Source of the DNA: Oxalobacter formigenes
GTDB taxonomy: Bacteria; Pseudomonadota; Gammaproteobacteria; Burkholderiales; Burkholderiaceae_D
Reading direction: 5' to 3'
Assembly: GCF_002127965.1 (NCBI RefSeq)
Contig: NZ_CP018787.1
Span: 744,001 to 808,000 of the forward strand
Length of the DNA stretch: 64,000 nucleotides
The position numbers were made by a program, and so were the translations under genes. Below the pieces are notes generated by a model. The model made no database searches, had not been told where the DNA came from, and saw only the letters and a program-made list of their open reading frames with translations. Numbering within the stretch: the first letter of the stretch is position 1; every line of letters starts with the position of its first letter. Shown here piece by piece: positions 8,968 to 18,713 of this stretch.

Positions 8968-10947
8968 ATGCATTCCCTGGAATTCGTCCTCTTGATGTTG
9001 GGTGCTGCCGTGATCGGGGTGGTGATTTTCCGTTCCTTTCAGCTCCCATCGATCTTGGGATATCTGGCTGTCGGGGCGGTCATCGGACCATACTCGACAG
9101 GGCTCGTAAGCGATGCCCAGTCCCTTGAAGGACTGGCTGAATTCGGGGTCGTTTTCCTGATGTTTACCGTAGGTCTCGAATTTTCCCTGCCGCAATTGCT
9201 TGCGATGAGAAAAATCGTGTTCGGACTCGGACTGGCACAGGTATCGATTTCCATTCTCGGATCGATCATCATCACTCTTGCCATCGTGTTTCTTCTTCCC
9301 TCGCTTGGAACGACATCCTGGCAGGCTGCGCTGGCAATGGGGGGCGCATGGGCCATGTCGTCGACTGCCATCGTTTCCAAAATGCTGGCGGAACGCATGG
9401 AACTGGAAACGGATTATGGAAGGCGTGTCATCGGCATCCTGTTGTTTCAGGATCTGGCCGTCGTCCTGCTCCTGATCATCGTTCCGACCCTGTCACGGGG
9501 AACGGGCGACATCTGGCTTCTGATCGGACTGGCACTGGGTAAAACGGCGCTGGTTTTGATGTTGTTGCTTTTCTTCGGCAAAAAGATGATGAGCAAATGG
9601 CTCTCTCTGGTCGCGAGCCGGAATTCCCAGGAATTGTTCATGCTGAACCTGCTCTTGATCACACTGGGGGCAGCATGGATTACGGAGAAAGCCGGGCTTT
9701 CGATGGAACTGGGTGCCTTTATCGTCGGCATGCTGATTTCGGAAACCCGTTACAAAAACGAGGTGGACGTCGATATCAAATCGTTCCGTGACGTCCTGCT
9801 GGGGCTTTTCTTCATCACCATCGGCATGATGCTCAACATGCGCGTCGTCTTTACCTACTGGTGGCTTGTCATCCTGATTGTCGTTCTCGCTTTCCTGTAC
9901 AAATTTGCGTTGGCAGCATGGTTGACGAGACTGTTTGGCGCTTCCAAAGGGGTCAGCCTGAAAACCGGTTTGGCTCTGGCGCAGGCAGGCGAATTCAGCT
10001 TTGTGCTCGTTAACCAGATTGCCGGCCTGAATATGGTCGAACCCTGGCTATTGCAGGTCACGATGGTTTCGATGGTATTGTCGATGCTGATTGCACCATT
10101 CATCATTTTGAATTCCGACAAGATCGTGATGCGCTTTTCTTCCAACGAGTGGGTGCAGCAGTCGCTTGAATTGACGAAGATCGCCAGCAGTGCCATGTCA
10201 TTACAGCAACATGTGATCATGGCCGGTTTCGGACGCACCGGTCAGAATATTGCGACCTTGCTTGAAGAGGAACAGATTCCTTACCGGGCGCTCGATCTCG
10301 ATCTCGAACGGGTTCGCAAGGCGGAAACAGCCGGGGCGAGTGTTTCCTATGCCGATGCCACACGCAGGGAAAGCCTTGTGGCAGCAGGCATTCATCGCGC
10401 ATCATCCCTGATCATCACATTCGCCAACACGCAGGCGGCCTTGAGAATTTTGCATTTTGCCAAAGAAATGGCGCCCAATTTGCCGGTTATCGTTCGCAGT
10501 TATGACGAAAGTGATTTCGACAAATTGAAGGCGGCCGGTGCGGATGAAGTCGTTCCGGAAATCATCGAGAGCAGTCTGGTTTTGACCTCATACGCGTACA
10601 TGCTTTATGGCATTCCGATGAAGCGTATTCTCAAGCGGGTTCAGCATGTTCGCTCATCACGTTACAGCAAACTCCGGGAATATTTTCTCGGGGAAAGCGA
10701 TACCATTCCGACCGAAACGGATTCTTACTGGAGGCTGCATGCCCTGACACTCCCGCCCGGTGCAAGCGCGATCGGAAAGACGGCACAGGAAGTCGATCTG
10801 CCGGTCTCTCAGGTTGAAATCACGCTGGTCAGACGCGACAAGGAAAGAATCAAGGTCTCCGACGATCTGGTTTTTCAGGAGAACGATGTTCTCGTATTGC
10901 GGGGAACGTCAGAGGGAATCAATCTGGCTGAAAACGTATTGCTTTAG
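8968..10947 (+). CDS. KefB/KefC-type monovalent cation:proton antiporter (CPA2 family)
   Basis: A 659-residue membrane protein. Residues 1 to about 390 form the Na+/H+-exchanger domain with roughly 12 membrane segments, including the FGVVFLMFTVGLEFSLPQL stretch typical of CPA2 carriers. An RCK/TrkA-N nucleotide-binding domain starts at about residue 412 (VIMAGFGRTGQNIA), and a TrkA-C domain occupies the last 80-90 residues. Such proteins exchange K+ or Na+ for protons and are gated by NAD(H) or, in KefB and KefC, by glutathione adducts. No KefG/KefF ancillary gene is adjacent, so glutathione gating cannot be assumed. It is transcribed alone, away from kdsD. Confidence 0.9.
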   Translation: MHSLEFVLLMLGAAVIGVVIFRSFQLPSILGYLAVGAVIGPYSTGLVSDAQSLEGLAEFGVVFLMFTVGLEFSLPQLLAMRKIVFGLGLAQVSISILGSIIITLAIVFLLPSLGTTSWQAALAMGGAWAMSSTAIVSKMLAERMELETDYGRRVIGILLFQDLAVVLLLIIVPTLSRGTGDIWLLIGLALGKTALVLMLLLFFGKKMMSKWLSLVASRNSQELFMLNLLLITLGAAWITEKAGLSMELGAFIVGMLISETRYKNEVDVDIKSFRDVLLGLFFITIGMMLNMRVVFTYWWLVILIVVLAFLYKFALAAWLTRLFGASKGVSLKTGLALAQAGEFSFVLVNQIAGLNMVEPWLLQVTMVSMVLSMLIAPFIILNSDKIVMRFSSNEWVQQSLELTKIASSAMSLQQHVIMAGFGRTGQNIATLLEEEQIPYRALDLDLERVRKAETAGASVSYADATRRESLVAAGIHRASSLIITFANTQAALRILHFAKEMAPNLPVIVRSYDESDFDKLKAAGADEVVPEIIESSLVLTSYAYMLYGIPMKRILKRVQHVRSSRYSKLREYFLGESDTIPTETDSYWRLHALTLPPGASAIGKTAQEVDLPVSQVEITLVRRDKERIKVSDDLVFQENDVLVLRGTSEGINLAENVLL

Positions 10948-11010
10948 GGGTTTGAATCGCCTTCATGAGTCAGATCTGGCAATAAGGCGGCAATAAATTG
11001 GCGTGAAAAT

Positions 11011-11040
11011 AAATAAACCCCTCTCATGAGGGGTTTATTT
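11011..11040. terminator. Bidirectional terminator between the antiporter gene and uvrA
   Basis: A perfect 13-bp stem (AAATAAACCCCTC / GAGGGGTTTATTT) with loop TCAT lies between two convergent genes. A and T runs on both flanks allow it to serve both strands. Confidence 0.88.
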
Positions 11041-11084
11041 TTGAAACAACCGGAAATCGGTTTTGTTCGTGCTGTACTGAAAAT

Positions 11085-13949
11085 TTATTTCTTTTTCAGC
11101 ATGGAACCGAGATATTTCCCTGTCATGCTGGCTTTTTCTTTCGCAATATCTTCCGGTGTGCCTGTCGCAATGATCTGGCCGCCTCCGGCTCCGCCTTCCG
11201 GCCCGAGATCGACGATCCAGTCAGCCGTTTTGATAACATCAAGGTTGTGCTCGATGATCACGACTGTATTGCCCTGATCGCGCAGGCGATGGATAACCTT
11301 CAGCAGCATGTCGATATCGTGGAAATGAAGGCCGGTGGTCGGTTCGTCCAGAATGTAGAGTGTCCGTCCCGTATCCCGTTTCGATAGCTCCAGCGACAGC
11401 TTTACGCGCTGGGCTTCACCTCCCGACAGGGTCGTCGCACTTTGTCCAAGCCGGATGTAACCGAGGCCAACATCGAGAAGGGTTTGCAAACGGCGGGCGA
11501 TGGACGGGACAGCATTGAAAAATTCATGCGCCTCCTCAACCGTCATGTTCAGCACGTCAGAAATGTTTTTGTCCTTGTATGTGACTTCAAGCGTTTCCCG
11601 GTTATATCGTTTGCCATGACAGACGTCACAGGGAACGTACACGTCTGGCAGGAAGTGCATTTCAACCTTGATGACGCCATCACCCTGACAGGATTCACAG
11701 CGACCGCCTTTGACATTGAACGAAAAACGGCCAGCCGTATAACCCCGTTCACGTGCCTGCGGAACACCTGCAAACAGATCTCGGATCGGAGTGAACAGTC
11801 CGGTATAAGTTGCCGGATTCGAACGCGGCGTCCTGCCGATCGGAGCCTGATTGACTGAAATGACCTTGTCGAAATGTTCAAGTCCCTCGATGGATTCAAA
11901 AGGCGCCGGTTCAGTCTGGGAACCGTAAATGTGACGGGATACGGCTGCATAGAGCGTGTCGTTGACGAGGGTCGATTTGCCCGAACCGGAGACACCCGTT
12001 ACACAGGTCAGCAAGCCTACCGGCAGTTTCAGCGTTACTTTTTTCAGGTTGTTGCCCGTGGCACCCTTGATGACGAGTTGTTTGTCAGTATCCCTTTTGA
12101 TCCGTTTTTTCGGAACAGCGATGGCAAGCGAACCGTTCAGGTATTTTGCCGTCAGGGATTCTTTCGATTGCAGAATGTCGGCAGGTGATCCGCTGGCAAC
12201 GACATTGCCGCCGTGAACGCCTGCGCCGATACCCATATCGACGATGAAGTCGGCTGTGCGTATGGCGTCCTCGTCATGTTCGACGACAATGACGGTGTTG
12301 CCGATGTCACGCAAATGCTTCAGGGTCGCAATCAGGCGGTCATTATCGCGCTGATGCAAGCCGATGGACGGTTCATCCAGTACATACATGACCCCGGTCA
12401 GGCCGCTGCCGATTTGTGACGCCAGACGGATGCGTTGCGATTCGCCACCTGACAATGTTTCCGCGCTGCGGGAGAGGGAGAGATAATCCAGCCCGACATT
12501 ATTCAGAAAGTGCAGGCGCGACACGATTTCATTCACGATACGCGACGCGATTTCTTTCTTCGCGCCGGTCAACGACAATGTTTCAAAATAGGCCAGTGCC
12601 TCGTTCAGGGGCAGGCGGGTGATTTCATCGATTGTGCGGGCCTGATCGCCATCGCCGACTTTGACGAAGCGGGCTTCCACGCGCAAACGCGCACCATGAC
12701 AGGTCGGACATTCCCGCTCATTAATCAGTTTGGAAAGGTCTTCACGGACAGCCATCGAATCGGTTTCGCGGTAACGCCGTTCCAGATTGTTGACAACACC
12801 TTCAAACGTATGTTCCCGAACCCATGGACGGCCCTGAGCATTGATATAGGTAAAGGCGATCTTTTCCTTGCCGGAACCGAAAAGGATGACCTTTTGGATG
12901 TCTTCCGGCAAATCCTCGTAAGGCGTTTCGACGTTGAAATGATAATGGTCGGCGAGCGCCTGCAACATCTGGAAATAGAACGGATTGCGCCTGTCCCAGC
13001 TTTTGATCGCACCCGAAGCCAGTGGCAGGGTGGGATGAAGCACGATCCGTTTCGGATCGAAAAATTCGATATGGCCGAGCCCGTCACAATCCGGGCAGGC
13101 GCCCATCGGGTTGTTGAATGAAAACAGTCGTGGTTCCAGCTCATGAATCGAATAGCCACACACAGGGCAGGCGAACTGGTTGGAAAAAACCTGTTCCTCA
13201 CCGGTATCCATATCAACTGTCAATGCACGGCCTTCAGCCAGACGCAAGGCCGTTTCGAAGCTCTCGGCCAGACGCTGCTTGATGTCAGGGTTGACCTTCA
13301 CACGGTCAACAACGACGTCAATCGTATGTTTTTCGTTCTTTTTCAGTGATGGAATGCTGTCCACATCGAAAACAGCCGCTTTTTTCGTTCCGCTTTGCAC
13401 GCGGAAACGGATATATCCCTGTGCCTGCATCTGCTCGAACAGATCGACGTGTTCACCTTTCCGGTTGGCGACGACAGGAGCCATAATCATCAGCCGCGTG
13501 CCTTCCGGCATGGCCATCACGGCATCGACCATTTGCGAAACGGATTGGGCGGCAAGCGGGTTTTCCGGATGTTCCGGACAAAAAGGTGTTCCGACGCGAG
13601 CGTACAAAAGACGCAGGTAATCGTAAATTTCCGTAACGGTCCCGATCGTCGAACGCGGATTGTGCGACGACGCTTTCTGGTCGATCGCGATCGCAGGGGA
13701 AAGCCCCTCGATCAGATCGACGTCCGGTTTTTCCATCAGCTGCAAAAACTGGCGCGCGTAAGCCGACAGCGATTCCACATAACGGCGCTGCCCTTCGGCA
13801 TAGAGCGTATCGAATGCGAGCGAAGATTTTCCGGAGCCGGACAGTCCGGTAATGACAATCAGCTTGTTACGCGGCAAGTCGATCTGAATGTTTTTCAGAT
13901 TATGCGTACGTGCGCCCCGGATAACGATTTTTCCTTGTTCTTCAGTCAT
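11085..13949 (-). CDS. uvrA: Excinuclease ABC subunit A
   Basis: A 954-residue UvrA with two ABC modules. Walker A motifs are GLSGSGKSS near residue 34 and GVSGSGKST in the C-terminal half. Signature motifs are [12 protein letters not shown] and [12 protein letters not shown]. One zinc module carries CPVC and CPDC, the second CESC and CDVC. UvrA finds bulky DNA lesions and loads UvrB in nucleotide excision repair. The frame also opens at a TTG at 13967, but the ATG at 13949 ([17 protein letters not shown]) fits the family N-terminus better. A LexA box sits 29 bases upstream, so SOS control is likely. Confidence 0.96.
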   Translation of the reverse strand: MTEEQGKIVIRGARTHNLKNIQIDLPRNKLIVITGLSGSGKSSLAFDTLYAEGQRRYVESLSAYARQFLQLMEKPDVDLIEGLSPAIAIDQKASSHNPRSTIGTVTEIYDYLRLLYARVGTPFCPEHPENPLAAQSVSQMVDAVMAMPEGTRLMIMAPVVANRKGEHVDLFEQMQAQGYIRFRVQSGTKKAAVFDVDSIPSLKKNEKHTIDVVVDRVKVNPDIKQRLAESFETALRLAEGRALTVDMDTGEEQVFSNQFACPVCGYSIHELEPRLFSFNNPMGACPDCDGLGHIEFFDPKRIVLHPTLPLASGAIKSWDRRNPFYFQMLQALADHYHFNVETPYEDLPEDIQKVILFGSGKEKIAFTYINAQGRPWVREHTFEGVVNNLERRYRETDSMAVREDLSKLINERECPTCHGARLRVEARFVKVGDGDQARTIDEITRLPLNEALAYFETLSLTGAKKEIASRIVNEIVSRLHFLNNVGLDYLSLSRSAETLSGGESQRIRLASQIGSGLTGVMYVLDEPSIGLHQRDNDRLIATLKHLRDIGNTVIVVEHDEDAIRTADFIVDMGIGAGVHGGNVVASGSPADILQSKESLTAKYLNGSLAIAVPKKRIKRDTDKQLVIKGATGNNLKKVTLKLPVGLLTCVTGVSGSGKSTLVNDTLYAAVSRHIYGSQTEPAPFESIEGLEHFDKVISVNQAPIGRTPRSNPATYTGLFTPIRDLFAGVPQARERGYTAGRFSFNVKGGRCESCQGDGVIKVEMHFLPDVYVPCDVCHGKRYNRETLEVTYKDKNISDVLNMTVEEAHEFFNAVPSIARRLQTLLDVGLGYIRLGQSATTLSGGEAQRVKLSLELSKRDTGRTLYILDEPTTGLHFHDIDMLLKVIHRLRDQGNTVVIIEHNLDVIKTADWIVDLGPEGGAGGGQIIATGTPEDIAKEKASMTGKYLGSMLKKK

Positions 13950-13977
13950 GGAAGGCAATATAGTCAAACAAAGTGAA

Positions 13978-13993
13978 CTGTTAATATATACAG
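13978..13993. promoter_or_regulatory. LexA (SOS) operator between uvrA and ssb
   Basis: CTGTTAATATATACAG matches CTG-N10-CAG with an A+T-rich centre, the LexA consensus of beta- and gammaproteobacteria. It lies 29 bases before the uvrA start and 222 bases before ssb. Divergent uvrA-ssb under SOS control is also the E. coli arrangement. The location suggests uvrA is the main target. Confidence 0.88.
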
Positions 13994-14095
13994 GCCAATT
14001 CGATACTATAACCTATTTGACCATCTTTCACAGGACACACCTCATATTGACGAAAAGCAGGCAAATAAAAGATTTGTTGTTCGGATCGCTTCACT

Positions 14096-14126
14096 TGTAC
14101 AGATCGGGGCGCTGCTGGCTTATAAT
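14096..14126 (+). promoter_or_regulatory. Probable ssb promoter
   Basis: A perfect TATAAT at 14121-14126 lies about 90 bases upstream of ssb. The only -35-like hexamer, TTGTAC at 14096-14101, is 19 bases away, longer than ideal. Confidence 0.4.
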
Positions 14127-14215
14127 GCTGCATAATTGTGGTTTATAAATGAGTTGTTTTGACTCATTCATGAATCTGAACTGAACAAATTAAATACGTC
14201 TATCAGGAGAAAGTC

Positions 14216-14692
14216 ATGGCGTCGATCAACAAGGTTATCATTGTCGGTAATCTCGGCCGCGATCCGGAAAATCGCTATCTGCCAAGTGGTGAACAGGTCA
14301 CCAGTATCGCTGTAGCCACGACCGATCGGTGGCGTGACAAAGCCTCGGGCGAGCAGAAAGAACAGACCGAATGGCACCGTATTTCCTTCTTCGGCAAACT
14401 GGCTGAAATTGCAGGCCAGTACCTGAAAAAGGGTTCGCAGGTCTACATTGAAGGACGCCTGAGAACACGCAAATACACCGACAAGGAAGGCATCGACCGT
14501 TACGCGACCGAAATCATCGCCGATACCATGCAAATGCTCGGCAGCCGTCAGGGTGCCGGTGAGCCGCCGGAAGAACGTGGCAGCTATCAGCCGCCATCCC
14601 GTCCGGCACAGAACACCCAGCAGCAACGTCCGCAACAGAGCAACCGGCCAGCCGGATTGTCACCGGATATGGATGACGATATTCCGTTCTAG
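14216..14692 (+). CDS. ssb: Single-stranded DNA-binding protein
   Basis: A 158-residue SSB. The OB-fold occupies residues 1 to about 110 ([32 protein letters not shown]). A Gln/Pro/Arg-rich flexible linker follows, and the acidic tip MDDDIPF binds partner proteins such as exonuclease I and PriA. The ribosome site AGGAGA is 7 bases before ATG. It coats single-stranded DNA in replication, recombination and repair, and ends just before an intrinsic terminator. Confidence 0.97.
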   Translation: MASINKVIIVGNLGRDPENRYLPSGEQVTSIAVATTDRWRDKASGEQKEQTEWHRISFFGKLAEIAGQYLKKGSQVYIEGRLRTRKYTDKEGIDRYATEIIADTMQMLGSRQGAGEPPEERGSYQPPSRPAQNTQQQRPQQSNRPAGLSPDMDDDIPF

Positions 14693-14710
14693 GAATTTTT
14701 TCAGATATCT

Positions 14711-14740
14711 AAAAAGCCCTGTTTTTTACAGGGCTTTTTA
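14711..14740 (+). terminator. Terminator of ssb
   Basis: Stem AAAAAGCCCTGT / ACAGGGCTTTTT with a T5 loop starts 19 bases after the ssb stop. It is nearly symmetric and separates ssb from the A+T-rich gene that follows. Confidence 0.88.
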
Positions 14741-14910
14741 ATTAAGTTCGAATTATTGTCTAAAAATTTGGACCGTTCAAAGCTATAAAAGTTGTTTAAA
14801 AAACAATAACCAATATACTTACTTAGAACTTCTTTGTTCAATTGTTTAGTATGTAAAATTAAAGTAAATCATTGATTTAAATGTCATATTTTAGATATCT
14901 TTTAATAGAA

Positions 14911-14916
14911 TATAAT
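14911..14916 (+). promoter_or_regulatory. -10 element before the SIR2-domain gene
   Basis: A perfect TATAAT ends 18 bases before the ATG of the SIR2 gene, with only poor -35 matches (TTTTAG). A start here would give a leader of about 12 bases without a Shine-Dalgarno match, so the mRNA would be nearly leaderless. Confidence 0.4.
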
Positions 14917-14934
14917 CCTAATTGGCGTTAAATA

Positions 14935-16110
14935 ATGACGGAAAACTCACATCCCGGATTTAGAATTTTTGTGCTTGGAGCAGGTTTTTCTCGACCAGCG
15001 GGTCTCCCTATCGCATCAGAACTTTATCCTTTGGTGTTTCAATATATTAAAAGACAGTATGGAGAAGATACGAATTTCAGCAGAGATGTAAACGAGTATC
15101 TTAATTATTGTTCTGCTTGCGGATATACAGGGCAATCAAAAGAAAATCTAAATCTTGAACAATTTATGTCTTATTTAGATATTGAACATTTTCTTCGTTT
15201 TAGAGGAAGTGATACTTGGAGTCAAGAAGGAAATGAGTCGCAATTAATGGTTCGTAAAGCTATAGGTTATGTTATTCATGATCGCACTCCCTCTCCGGAT
15301 GACATACCAGAAGTTTACTTAAATTTTGCTGAATCTCTTTCAATCCATGATTCGGTATTAACTTTCAACTATGATTTAGTTTTGGAAAATGCACTTGAGA
15401 AAGTGGGAAAACCTTTCCGTCGTTATCCTAATCGGTTCAAGTCAATTAATAAACATGGGGGCATACTCGATACAGATACGGAAGAGGTTGTACTGTTGAA
15501 ACTTCATGGCTCACTAGATTGGTTTGATGATAGACATTATCTTGATATAAAAAATTCGTTAATTCGTGAAAGCAACTCTGAACCTAATACGAATTTATTA
15601 TTCAATAATTCGGGATATTATGGCCTATATCCTTTAGTAGACGGAATTTTACCTGAAGATGATGCTCTTAAACATATCTTCTGTATGCGTAATATGAATA
15701 ATTACTATTACAAAACTAGTGATTTCAATACGCCACTGATCCTCTCTCCGTCATACGTTAAATTTGTTTATGCAAAACCAATTCTAAGTTTTTGGAATGG
15801 CTTAGGACGAAGCGGTGGTTACAATTTAGGAGTTTCAGTTATCGGTTTTTCTTTACCTGAACACGATGATTATATTCGGATTGCTCTTTATAAAATGTTT
15901 GAAAATTATAGTTCTTGGTGGGATACACCAGCAATGGGTAAATATAAAGACTATGTACGTTTTGTTGATTATCGATCAACTTTGGAATTGCAAGATGAGT
16001 TAAAAAATCGTTATAGCTTTGTTGATGAAAAGTACTCTAGGTTTTATTATGATGGCTTTGATTTGAAAGCAATTAATTTTCTTTTCAATCAGACGAGAAC
16101 AGGAAAATAA
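14935..16110 (+). CDS. SIR2-like NAD-binding domain protein, putative anti-phage effector
   Basis: A 391-residue protein with the SIR2_2 pattern. It has a GAGFS glycine-rich NAD motif at residues 15-19 followed by GLP, a TFNYD motif at 143-147 with the Asn equivalent to the catalytic Asn of sirtuin-like NADases, KLHGS with His191, and IGFSLPEHDD near 303-312. No helicase, TIR, Argonaute or transmembrane part is visible; the remainder (about 200-295) is unassigned. Such proteins are known as NAD+-depleting abortive-infection effectors, alone or with a sensor partner. The gene is visibly richer in A+T than both neighbours, stands alone between the ssb terminator and a convergent MFS gene 7 bases away, and is probably acquired. 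The defence role is inference. Confidence 0.78.
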   Translation: MTENSHPGFRIFVLGAGFSRPAGLPIASELYPLVFQYIKRQYGEDTNFSRDVNEYLNYCSACGYTGQSKENLNLEQFMSYLDIEHFLRFRGSDTWSQEGNESQLMVRKAIGYVIHDRTPSPDDIPEVYLNFAESLSIHDSVLTFNYDLVLENALEKVGKPFRRYPNRFKSINKHGGILDTDTEEVVLLKLHGSLDWFDDRHYLDIKNSLIRESNSEPNTNLLFNNSGYYGLYPLVDGILPEDDALKHIFCMRNMNNYYYKTSDFNTPLILSPSYVKFVYAKPILSFWNGLGRSGGYNLGVSVIGFSLPEHDDYIRIALYKMFENYSSWWDTPAMGKYKDYVRFVDYRSTLELQDELKNRYSFVDEKYSRFYYDGFDLKAINFLFNQTRTGK

Positions 16111-16117
16111 CTCATCT

Positions 16118-17314
16118 TTAATATTTAACGTTAAAAGTTTTTTTATCTTCAGATAAACTGTTAATAATTTTCCTCCCGCATCCCCAAACCAGTAACGCAA
16201 AAATCCCCGTTGCACAAAGAGCCATAGAAAAGCTCCCGGTATATTCCCTGACCGTTCCCAGAATCAGGGTCAGCATGACATTGGCGATGTTGGCGATCAT
16301 GTTCATGAAACCTGCCGCCGTGGCGACATAAACCGGGGAGACAGTCTGGCCGGTCAGGCTGAAGATGGAGCCGTAGTTGGAACCACCGAACAGCGCCAGT
16401 GCGATACCGACGGCCAGTCCGACGTAGACATTCCCGATCAATCCCAGAACGATGTAGCAGATGCCGATCAACATGACGGCTGTGTTGATGATCCAGCTGC
16501 GTGTATACCAGCGCAGCAATACGCTGCCATAGGCACGTGCCAGAGTTCCAAGCAATAATACGGCACCGGTTGCCAGACTCCATCCCAATGCCGTGCTTTG
16601 GCCGTGCAGGTCGGCCAGTATGGAAGGAAGCCACTGCCCGAGATTATTCAGTGTGCCGTATGAGAGTCCATGAAACATGCCCAGTGTCCAGATCGGTACC
16701 GATGTGGCTACGAATTTCAGGGCATTCAAGAGATTGGCAAGGCTGTTGCTGTTGCCTGCGTTGTTTTTCCTGACCGAGGCTGGCAAGAGCAGGGAGAGGG
16801 CGATGACGACAAGTGAGAGGGTAGCAGGTATCAGGTATGAAAATCGCCATGCCTCGTTGCCGAGATAGGGTAGTGTCACGAAGGGTAGCATGGTGCCGAG
16901 GCTGAAGGCCGCGCCTTGTATACCCTGTGCCTGTGCGATTTTTTCCGGAGGTGCCATCATGGCGGTGACTTTGACGCCGGCAAGGAACAGGACACCGGAA
17001 CTCAGGCCTCCGAAAAAACGCAGGGCGGTTGCGAGTGCCAGGTTTTCAGGAGCAAGAAAGGGCAGCAGGTTTGAGACAAGTGCGATGATGATGGCGATCA
17101 GAAAGCCACGGTAGACGCCGAGTTTGTCGAGGATAAGGCCTGCAGGCAGTTGCACGAGGCTGTGCGACCACAGGAGTCCGGAAAGAAAGAGCGACATTCC
17201 GGCATAGCCCACCCCGAAAAGTGCCATGAACTGCGTGCTTAGGGGAGCTACGCTCATGAAAAGATATCCACCCATTGCGCTGATCAGGGCCGGAAACCAG
17301 ATATAGGAAAACAT
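16118..17314 (-). CDS. MFS transporter, substrate unknown
   Basis: A 398-residue protein with about 12 hydrophobic segments in two halves and the MFS loop 2-3 motif GLILDKLGVYRG near residue 60. The C-terminal half carries GFMNMIANIANV, like many anion and organic-acid carriers of the family. It does not resemble OxlT, the oxalate:formate antiporter of Oxalobacter, closely enough to assign that role. It is a single leftward gene that ends 7 bases from the SIR2 gene. Confidence 0.8.
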   Translation of the reverse strand: MFSYIWFPALISAMGGYLFMSVAPLSTQFMALFGVGYAGMSLFLSGLLWSHSLVQLPAGLILDKLGVYRGFLIAIIIALVSNLLPFLAPENLALATALRFFGGLSSGVLFLAGVKVTAMMAPPEKIAQAQGIQGAAFSLGTMLPFVTLPYLGNEAWRFSYLIPATLSLVVIALSLLLPASVRKNNAGNSNSLANLLNALKFVATSVPIWTLGMFHGLSYGTLNNLGQWLPSILADLHGQSTALGWSLATGAVLLLGTLARAYGSVLLRWYTRSWIINTAVMLIGICYIVLGLIGNVYVGLAVGIALALFGGSNYGSIFSLTGQTVSPVYVATAAGFMNMIANIANVMLTLILGTVREYTGSFSMALCATGIFALLVWGCGRKIINSLSEDKKTFNVKY

Positions 17315-17655
17315 GTTAGTGATTATTCCTTGTTAATCGGATACGATTTTCATTGGCAAAATCGATGAATTTCATCTTACCCAACAAAGGCTGCCGTTAA
17401 AAATATTTTTTTTATCGCAGATTTATATTTTCCGGGTATGAATGCGCGGTTCAGGCAATTTCGGGGAAAAACGTCGTTTTGCACATCTCATTTGTTTTTG
17501 CTTCACTACGGGCCTTTTGGAACTGGGATATACTCGAATCTGACCAAACAGACGCGGCCTTGGCGGTGTCTGGTATATTTTTGAACGCGTTTTTTTCGTT
17601 TTTGCCGAGTGGAAATTCATTCGGCTATTTATAAAACAATCGGATTGTCAGGATT
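17315..17655. other. Divergent control region between the MFS and ZIP genes
   Basis: 341 bases with no gene. A weak promoter-like pair before the ZIP gene is TTGCCG then TATTTA with an 18-base spacer. No recognisable Zur or other metal-regulator site and no riboswitch was seen. Confidence 0.45.
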
Positions 17656-18606
17656 ATGTCGGTTCCGGAACACACACATGAAGCAAAAACACCGGTGGCA
17701 CTCAGCTGGTGGAATTCGTGCCTGCACTATTCAAGGCGGCACTGGTTTTATGCCGCTTTTCTGGCATTGGCCTCGCTGACAATTCTGATCCTGTTTATTC
17801 AAAGCCTGTTTGATGTCGCCAGTAACGGTGTCAGTCTGGCGATGCAATACGCTTTTATCGGTGGTTTGGGCGGTTTTGCCGGAACGGCTCTGGGCGCGGT
17901 TCCCGCACTTGTCGTTCGCAAGCTCCCGACAAAAGTGGAAGATACCATGCTCGGTTTTGCAGCCGGGATGATGATGGCAGCCAGTGCCTTTTCGCTTTTG
18001 CTGCCGGGGCTGGCGGCCGGAATGGAAATGACGTCAAGCAAGGTGTTCGGCTCCGGTGTAGTCGTTTTCGGGATGGCCTGTGGCGTTATCCTGATGCTTT
18101 CGCTGGACAAGTTTACGCCTCATGAACATGAAACAATCGGTTCTTTCGGTCCGGGGAACGAGCGTTTCAACAAGGTCTGGCTGTTCGTTTTCGCCATTTC
18201 GCTGCATAACCTGCCGGAAGGCATGGCGATCGGTGTCGGTTTTTCCCATGCGGATATGGCGATCGGTTTGCCACTGACGATTGCCATTATTTTGCAGGAT
18301 ATTCCCGAAGGGCTGGCTGTGGCGCTTGCCTTGCGAAGTGCAGGCGTCAGCCGTTTGCGAGCTGTCCTGATTGCCGCCGCAAGCGGGCTTTTCGAACCAT
18401 TGGGGGCCTTGCTCGGGGTCAGTCTCTCCAGCGGTATGGCCTTGTCCTATCCGATCGGTCTTGGTTTTGCGGCAGGAGCCATGCTCTTTGTCGTTTCGCA
18501 TGAGGTGATTCCGGAAACGCACAGAAACGGTCATCAGACCCCTGCGACTGTCGGGCTGATGGTCGGATTTGCCCTGATGATGGTTCTCGATACGACACTT
18601 GGCTGA
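17656..18606 (+). CDS. ZIP-family divalent metal transporter
   Basis: A 316-residue protein with about eight membrane segments. The metal-path motifs of ZIP carriers are present: SLHNLPEGMAIGVGFSHAD near residue 183 and ILQDIPEGLAVALAL near residue 215, with the paired His/Asn/Pro/Glu residues. ZIP proteins bring zinc, and often iron or manganese, into the cytoplasm. The N-terminus has an additional cytoplasmic stretch of about 30 residues. The relation to ZupT is uncertain because it is longer than that protein. Confidence 0.88.
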   Translation: MSVPEHTHEAKTPVALSWWNSCLHYSRRHWFYAAFLALASLTILILFIQSLFDVASNGVSLAMQYAFIGGLGGFAGTALGAVPALVVRKLPTKVEDTMLGFAAGMMMAASAFSLLLPGLAAGMEMTSSKVFGSGVVVFGMACGVILMLSLDKFTPHEHETIGSFGPGNERFNKVWLFVFAISLHNLPEGMAIGVGFSHADMAIGLPLTIAIILQDIPEGLAVALALRSAGVSRLRAVLIAAASGLFEPLGALLGVSLSSGMALSYPIGLGFAAGAMLFVVSHEVIPETHRNGHQTPATVGLMVGFALMMVLDTTLG

Positions 18607-18713
18607 AATTTCATTTGCCTAATTCCGGTTTTTTCAACAAACTGTCATTTTGTACCGGCATAATCGTCCGGTTTCAAATTTGTTTTGTTCGCGGATTACA
18701 GGGGAAAGTCTTA

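Noticed and set aside
14741-14934. Possible partner gene before the SIR2 gene
   Set aside because: The 195 bases contain no open frame of useful size with a ribosome site.
16118-17314. MFS gene as the oxalate:formate antiporter oxlT
   Set aside because: The sequence does not follow the OxlT pattern that I know, and no oxalate genes are adjacent.
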